Part shown: piece after piece, positions 63,456 through 64,000 of the stretch
Layout of the letters: every line of letters starts with the position of its first letter
Numbering within the stretch: position 1 is the first letter of the stretch
Assembly: GCA_947500005.1 (NCBI GenBank)
Contig: CANMQJ010000002.1
Span: 186,001-250,000 of the forward strand
Direction: 5' to 3'
Length of the DNA stretch: 64,000 nucleotides
Source of the DNA: an uncultured Paracoccaceae bacterium
GTDB lineage: Bacteria; Pseudomonadota; Alphaproteobacteria; Rhodobacterales; Rhodobacteraceae
Notes under the pieces: generated by a model
Seen by the model: only the letters and a program-made list of their open reading frames with translations
The model's database searches: none
Told to the model about the DNA's origin: nothing
Made by a program: the position numbers and the translations under genes

Positions 63456-64000
63456 TCAATCCGCATCAGCACGGCCTACATGTTGAAGGATGGTCGACAA
63501 CAGTTCGTCGCGGCTGATCGGCTTGGCAAGAAAATCGTCCATCCCCGCCGCTTCGCAAGTCTGGCGGTCGCTGTCGAAGGCATTGGCCGTCAGCGCGATG
63601 ATACAGGGCTGCGGGGTCGCGAGGGCGCGGATCCTGCGCGTCGCTTCGGGGCCGCTCATTCCGGGCATCGACATGTCCATCAACACCACGTCAGGGCACA
63701 ACTCGGCAGCCATCTCGACGGCGCTGCACCCGTCACATGCAAAATGCAGGTCGAGTGCAAGATCCTTGAGGTACTTCTTCAACAGGAGCCGGTTGGTGCC
63801 GTTGTCTTCGGCAACCAGCACACGCAGTCCAGCAAGCCGGGCCTCTGCGTCATCCGCCACCGCGACCTCTGCCGGGCCATAGGGAAAGCCCACGGGGATA
63901 CGCAGGCTGAAGCACGACCCTTCGCCCAGGCTCGACTCCACGGTGATACGCCCGCCCATCAGATGGACCAGTTCCTGCGAAATGGTCAGTCCCAGTCCCG
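63456..64000 (-). CDS. Hybrid sensor histidine kinase, 3' part (cut by window edge)
   Basis: About 181 C-terminal residues are visible. They begin in the HATPase G2 box (GLGLTISQELVHLMGGRITVESSLGEGSCFSLRIP) and continue into a receiver domain with phospho-acceptor Asp in DVVLMDMSMPGMSG, conserved Thr/Ala in IIALTANAF and Lys in FLAKPISRDELL. The remainder lies beyond position 64000. It is a second phosphorelay kinase, distinct from the one at 40.3-42.5 kb, with a single visible receiver. The signal is unknown. Confidence 0.92.
   Translation of the reverse strand, partial: GLGLTISQELVHLMGGRITVESSLGEGSCFSLRIPVGFPYGPAEVAVADDAEARLAGLRVLVAEDNGTNRLLLKKYLKDLALDLHFACDGCSAVEMAAELCPDVVLMDMSMPGMSGPEATRRIRALATPQPCIIALTANAFDSDRQTCEAAGMDDFLAKPISRDELLSTILQHVGRADAD

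Overview
The window is a gene-dense, high-GC bacterial chromosome segment. I read it as a member of the Rhodobacterales (Rhodobacteraceae: roseobacter, Paracoccus or Rhodobacter-like). This rests on protein resemblance from memory: a dnaE2-type error-prone polymerase, a soluble cytochrome c2-like protein, the gpmI-envC-ctpA order, a MoxR/DUF58/BatA-like/DUF4159 cluster, hybrid kinases with a long N-terminal coiled coil, and short dispersed extragenic repeats near gene ends. I see no rRNA, tRNA, CRISPR array, insertion sequence, integrase or phage gene. Apart from short sites, it looks like ordinary core and semi-accessory chromosome.

Layout. 0-6.7 kb (minus strand): folC, a ydhR-like gene, accD, a CPBP membrane protease and a very large ABC-exporter-like protein whose ATPase motifs are all degenerate and which ends in a cyclic-nucleotide-binding domain. 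7-10 kb (plus): ilvD with a strong terminator, then two uncharacterised genes. 10-14 kb (minus): gpmI-envC-ctpA, preceded by two identical 16-bp direct repeats. 14.3-19.1 kb (minus): rsgA with a roughly 180-residue repetitive insertion between its P-loop and switch I, then dnaE2 lacking its usual C-terminal OB region. 19.1-24 kb: a cluster of dispersed repeats around an ABC ATPase, a zinc-finger protein, polA and a small membrane protein. 24-25.4 kb (minus): hyi and a DUF1285 protein. 25.5-32.2 kb (plus): moxR, DUF58, BatA-like/DUF4159 and a large membrane protein, translationally coupled. 32.2-40.2 kb (minus): an alpha-2-macroglobulin, a glycolipid-binding-fold protein and penicillin-binding protein 1C, also coupled.

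40.3-49.7 kb: a hybrid histidine kinase, yaaA, recQ, a YggT protein, then an MFS transporter, mepA, a phytase-like esterase and a queuosine-precursor transporter. 49.7-52.8 kb: a possible attenuator leader before arfB (ribosome rescue), an SDR dehydrogenase, a P1-family peptidase and a cytochrome c. 53-62 kb (plus): idi, then the most unusual locus. Here a solute-binding protein, a pentameric ligand-gated ion channel (Cys-loop receptor homologue), two ABC permeases, a double ATPase, an aldehyde dehydrogenase and an EamA exporter run in one direction with little spacing. 62-64 kb (minus): pncB and the 3' end of a second hybrid kinase cut by the window edge.

How the genes may work together. Cell-envelope functions recur: EnvC/CtpA, A2M/PbpC, MepA and the BatA-like cluster. 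The channel/ABC/dehydrogenase run looks like a sense-import-oxidise unit for a small organic compound, perhaps an amine or peptide; the substrate is inference only. Long open frames antisense to recQ, polA, the A2M gene and the BatA-like genes are treated as by-products of high GC and are not annotated.
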